Shown: positions 61,412-64,000 of the stretch, piece by piece
How positions within the stretch are numbered: position 1 is the stretch's first letter
Layout of the letters: each line of letters starts with the position of its first letter
DNA from: Desulfovibrionaceae bacterium
GTDB taxonomy: Bacteria > Desulfobacterota > Desulfovibrionia > Desulfovibrionales > Desulfovibrionaceae
Assembly: GCA_009773665.1 (NCBI GenBank)
Contig: WSYE01000016.1
Span: 27,400 to 91,399, forward strand
DNA: 64,000 nucleotides
Direction of reading: 5' to 3'
Notes under the pieces: generated by a model
Seen by the model: the letters and a program-made list of their open reading frames with translations, nothing else
What the model was told of the DNA's origin: nothing
Databases searched by the model: none
Translations under genes and position numbers: made by a program

Positions 61412-62052
61412 CGCGCCGAACCGAACACCCGCCCGGCCACCTCGCCCAGGTCCGCCTTGTTGTGGAAGGCCACCCGCCGCGCGGACTCCGGGGCTCCCTT
61501 GAACAGACCCTCCTGGTGAGCGGCCAGTGCTGCCAGCGCTTTTGGCCCGATCAGCTCCCCCTCGCTCATCCCGGTAACGCGCAAAAACGCCTCCAACCTG
61601 TGTACAGTTGCGGCGTCCGCCGGTTTTCCCAGCGCGTCCAGCCCGATCACGCCCACCACCAGATCAGAGCACTCCGGAATCACCGGCTCATGCGCTTCCG
61701 GGGCCTTAATGGGCCGCCCGGCCGCACCGTCGGCCTCCACTAGCACGTAATCCGCCCGAAAGCGCTCCCGCAGGCCGGGGATGTCATCCGGCCCAACGCC
61801 CAGGAGCTTGCCCGTTTCCGGGTCCAGGGCGCTGCCAACGGTCAGGTGATTGTAATGGGGGACGCGCTCACCGGGCAGGAGCATGAAGTTGCGCGCCGGA
61901 GGCATCATCTTGGTGGTGGTGGTCACCAGCACGCGCTGCCCCCAGCCGGAGAGCTGGCGGGCCAGGGCGTAGATCAGACTGGTCTTGCCGCCCGCGCCCA
62001 CGAAGGCGACAACCCGCTCAACCGGCAGGAGCATCTCGCGAACCGGGTTCAC
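61384..62052 (-). CDS. yqeC: YqeC-type molybdenum hydroxylase accessory protein
   Basis: About 222 residues from GTG 62052; ATG 62034 is an alternative, and the longer open frame to 62154 overlaps the permease gene and is not protein-like. P-loop VVAFVGAGGKTSLIYALA, then TTTTKMMPP, DYVLVEADGAAGRPIKAP and HKADL. YqeC proteins accompany selenium- or molybdenum-dependent hydroxylases. Convergent with mocA, so the two genes with related function share a 3' overlap. Confidence 0.88.
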   Translation of the reverse strand: MNPVREMLLPVERVVAFVGAGGKTSLIYALARQLSGWGQRVLVTTTTKMMPPARNFMLLPGERVPHYNHLTVGSALDPETGKLLGVGPDDIPGLRERFRADYVLVEADGAAGRPIKAPEAHEPVIPECSDLVVGVIGLDALGKPADAATVHRLEAFLRVTGMSEGELIGPKALAALAAHQEGLFKGAPESARRVAFHNKADLGEVAGRVFGSARQGWFLSLE

Positions 62053-62086
62053 AACGCGGACCTGCCACAAGCGCGGCGCACCACGT

Positions 62087-62848
62087 TCATCCCCGGTGCG
62101 CCCAGGCCGTGAAGCGCCGCTCCAGCATGGCGAAAAACTCGTACATGCCAACACCCATGGCCGCGATGACCATGAGCCCGGCGAACACCAGGGGCACGTT
62201 GAACTTGGAACTGGCCGACATCATCAGGTAGCCGATGCCCGAGTTGGAGGCCACGGTCTCGGAGATGACCGAGCCCACGAAGGCCAGCGTGACGGCAATC
62301 TTCAGCGACGCGAAAAAGAACGGCAGCGAGCGCGGGATGCCCACCTTCATGAGCACGTCCACCTTGGTCGCGCCGAGTACCCGCAGAACGTCCTCCAGTT
62401 CCGGCTCCAGCGTGGCAAGGCCCGTGGCCACGTTCACCACCACCGGGAAGAACGAGATGAGAAACGCCGTGATGATGGCCGGGACCGACCCGATGCCGAA
62501 CCAGATCACCAGGATGGGCACCAGGGCCACCTTGGGTACGGAGTTGAAGCCCACCAGCACGGGATAGAGCGCCTTGTAGACCACCTTGGACGAGCCGACC
62601 AGCACCCCCAGCAGCATCCCGAACACGACGGCCAGGGCGAAGCCCGCCGAGGTGGTGTACAGGGTCTGGAAGGCGTGCTGCATGATGGGGCCTTTGTACT
62701 GCCAGCCCTCGATGATGGACTCGCTGGGGGTGGGCAGGATGTAGCTGGGGATCTTGCCCACGCGGGCGATCAGCTCCCACAGGATGAACAGGCCGAGCGT
62801 CACCAGCCAGGGAGACAGCGCCTCCATTTGTTTGCGGCTTAGCGGCAC
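62087..62848 (-). CDS. ABC transporter permease (Tau/Ssu/Nrt type)
   Basis: 253 residues from GTG 62848 (AGGAGG seven bases upstream), overlapping the ATPase stop by 10 bases. Six membrane segments; EAA loop LRVLGATKVDVLMKVGIPRSLP. Family members import taurine, sulfonates, nitrate, thiamine precursors or similar. No binding protein is in the window, so the substrate is unknown. yqeC follows 34 bases later, which may hint at oxyanion or purine-related uptake (weak inference). Confidence 0.92.
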   Translation of the reverse strand: MPLSRKQMEALSPWLVTLGLFILWELIARVGKIPSYILPTPSESIIEGWQYKGPIMQHAFQTLYTTSAGFALAVVFGMLLGVLVGSSKVVYKALYPVLVGFNSVPKVALVPILVIWFGIGSVPAIITAFLISFFPVVVNVATGLATLEPELEDVLRVLGATKVDVLMKVGIPRSLPFFFASLKIAVTLAFVGSVISETVASNSGIGYLMMSASSKFNVPLVFAGLMVIAAMGVGMYEFFAMLERRFTAWAHRG

Positions 62849-63669
62849 AGCGGTTCCTCCTGGAGATCGGTCTGTACTTCGGGAACGCAGCGTACCGCCT
62901 CGATCTGGTCGCGCAGCTCGTGCACGATGTCCACGAAATGTTTGTCGTAGCAGGCTTCCAGGCTGCGCGGTCTTGGAATGTCCACCTTGCGGGTGTGCAC
63001 GATGCGCCCTGGCCTGCGGCTCATCACATGCACCGTGTCCGCCAGGAACACCGACTCGCGCAGGTCGTGCGTCACCAGCACCACGGTGAAGGGCTTGGCC
63101 TCCCACAGATCGCGCAGCACGCACCAGAGTTCCTCGCGGGTGAAGGCGTCCAGCGCGCCGAAGGGCTCGTCCAGCATCAGGAGCTTGGGCTCGTGAATCA
63201 GCGCCCGGCACAGGCTGGCGCGCTGCTGCATGCCGCCGGAGAGTTGCCACGGATACTTGTCCTCGTGATTTTGCAGGCCAACCGTGCGCAGGAGCTCGCG
63301 GGCGCGCTCCACATAGCGCTCACGCTCCCGGCGCAGCTGGGACCTGTGCGGCTGCACGATCTCCAGGGGCAGCATGATGTTGTCCAGGAGCTTTCGCCAG
63401 GGGAGCAGCGTGGCGTTCTGGAAGGCCATGCCCACGAAGGACAGCGGCCCGGTCACCTCGCGACCGTTCACCACCACCGCGCCCTTGCTGGGGGGACGAA
63501 GTCCCGTGACCAGCTTGAGGAGCGTGGACTTGCCGCAGCCCGACGGCCCTACGACCGCGATGAACTCGCCCTCGTCTATGTTGAGGGAGAGGTTCTGTAC
63601 GGCCAGGGCGTCGCTGTCTTCCGTGTAGGCCAGATCGACGTTGGTCAGTTCTACGAATCGGTTGCTCAC
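62839..63669 (-). CDS. ABC transporter ATP-binding protein (Tau/Ssu/Nrt type)
   Basis: 276 residues from GTG 63669 (GGGAG upstream); an upstream TTG at 63708 is less likely. Walker A GPSGCGKSTLLKLVTGL, Q loop MAFQNATLLPWRKLLDN, signature QLSGGMQQRASLCRAL, Walker B LLMLDEPFGALDAFT, H loop VLVTHDLRESVFLAD. Energises the permease encoded next. Confidence 0.94.
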   Translation of the reverse strand: MSNRFVELTNVDLAYTEDSDALAVQNLSLNIDEGEFIAVVGPSGCGKSTLLKLVTGLRPPSKGAVVVNGREVTGPLSFVGMAFQNATLLPWRKLLDNIMLPLEIVQPHRSQLRRERERYVERARELLRTVGLQNHEDKYPWQLSGGMQQRASLCRALIHEPKLLMLDEPFGALDAFTREELWCVLRDLWEAKPFTVVLVTHDLRESVFLADTVHVMSRRPGRIVHTRKVDIPRPRSLEACYDKHFVDIVHELRDQIEAVRCVPEVQTDLQEEPLCR

Positions 63670-63719
63670 CGGATAGGCTCCCAATGAAATGCTGCGTTCC
63701 GGAGGCAAAGGCGATAAGA

Positions 63720-63804
63720 GCCTCCGGCGGGCAAAGAGGGCTCCGCCCTCTCTGCACTCTCCTGCCAGGGGGATGATCCCCCTGGACCCTCAGTGGGCTT
63801 CGCG
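63720..63804 (+). repeat. GC-rich hairpin tail repeat, copy 10
   Basis: Unit order equals that at 30824: a CCTCCGGCGG start, AGAGGGCTCCGCCCTCT, CCAGGGGGATGATCCCCCTGG, GACCCTCAGTGGGCTTCGCG. Confidence 0.85.
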
Positions 63805-63840
63805 TAACGCGCCGCCACAATGCAGAATTCTTGTTCAATA

Positions 63841-63880
63841 AGCCTGAAGCGCACCGAGCCGCGCTTCAGGCTTTATTCTT
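63841..63880 (+). terminator. Terminator-like hairpin inside the composite repeat
   Basis: AGCCTGAAGCGC / GCGCTTCAGGCT, 12-base stem and 8-base loop, then TTATTCTTGAG. Homologue of 30944-30984. Confidence 0.7.
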
Positions 63881-63976
63881 GAGATCGCCGTCGTCGGCGA
63901 TGGCTGGCCGCCGGGATAAGCCGCTTTGGGCGTTCCCGGCGGTTACCCCGCGCTCCGACACGGCTCCCGGCACATC

Positions 63977-64000
63977 CCGCGAAGCTAAAAGCCGGGTCCA
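63977..64000 (-). repeat. Start of another hairpin tail repeat, copy 11 (cut by window edge)
   Basis: CGCGAAGCTAAAAGCCGGGT, the inverted end motif of the family, runs to the window edge. Confidence 0.65.

Overview
The window looks like a chromosomal segment of a high-GC, Gram-negative, flagellated deltaproteobacterium, most probably a sulfate reducer of the Desulfovibrionales (inferred from gene content, codon use and neighbourhood style; no marker such as 16S rRNA is present). It is dense in housekeeping, signalling and transport genes. I see no rRNA, tRNA or CRISPR array.

Layout. 1-4.6 kb: two damaged genes, a large membrane-anchored exported protein running off the left edge and mutY. Each shows a frame change, and mutY also clearly lacks a conserved block. 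4.6-7.8 kb: Cache/PAS histidine kinase with its own periplasmic binding protein. 7.9-9.6 kb: pyrD-pyrK. 9.8-13.5 kb: a translationally coupled motility operon (cyclic-nucleotide-binding protein with a FliG-like tail, MotA, MotB, TPR protein). 13.5-17 kb: an AT-richer island with azoR and a decayed azoR relic, a MITE-like repeat, a 58-residue basic protein and a PEP-CTERM protein. 17-20.3 kb: receiver-TPR protein, HD phosphohydrolase, CheY-like regulator, Tim44-like protein. 20.4-27.1 kb: class IV aminotransferase, asd, metF, Nudix, ABC-F ATPase, aldo/keto reductase. 27.3-35.3 kb: binding proteins, a DUF2325 protein behind a Fur-like box, PAP2 phosphatase, an orphan RelE-like toxin, gapA with a GAF partner, and lactate dehydrogenase. 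35.4-42.4 kb: leuB, EAL-HDOD protein, gpt, DinB-like protein, DsbA-like oxidoreductase, uraA-upp. 43-50.4 kb: DEAD-box helicase, exported protein, and the ATPases and permeases of an oligopeptide importer. 50.8-58.7 kb: importer binding protein, two PLP enzymes, a divergent sigma54 activator, DUF362-ferredoxin protein. 58.7-60.7 kb: toxin-antitoxin pair, phage-like gene, phoU. 60.8-63.7 kb: molybdenum-cofactor genes mocA and yqeC next to a Tau/Ssu-type ABC transporter.

The most unusual content is between genes. Three families of structured intergenic repeats recur: (i) modular GC-rich hairpin tails (about 11 copies), mostly at gene 3' ends; (ii) two long stem-loops with diverged, co-varying arms and a nearly invariant apex near 22.5 and 31.1 kb; (iii) AT-rich multi-hairpin elements abutting stop codons near 13.5, 27.2, 36.6 and 39.4 kb. 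These, with the CNB-FliG-like stator-operon protein and the Fur-box DUF2325 gene, are the best candidates for undescribed biology. Salvage and de novo pyrimidine genes (pyrDK, upp, uraA), purine salvage (gpt), amino-acid biosynthesis (asd, leuB, metF) and peptide import suggest a generalist anaerobe with extensive environmental sensing.
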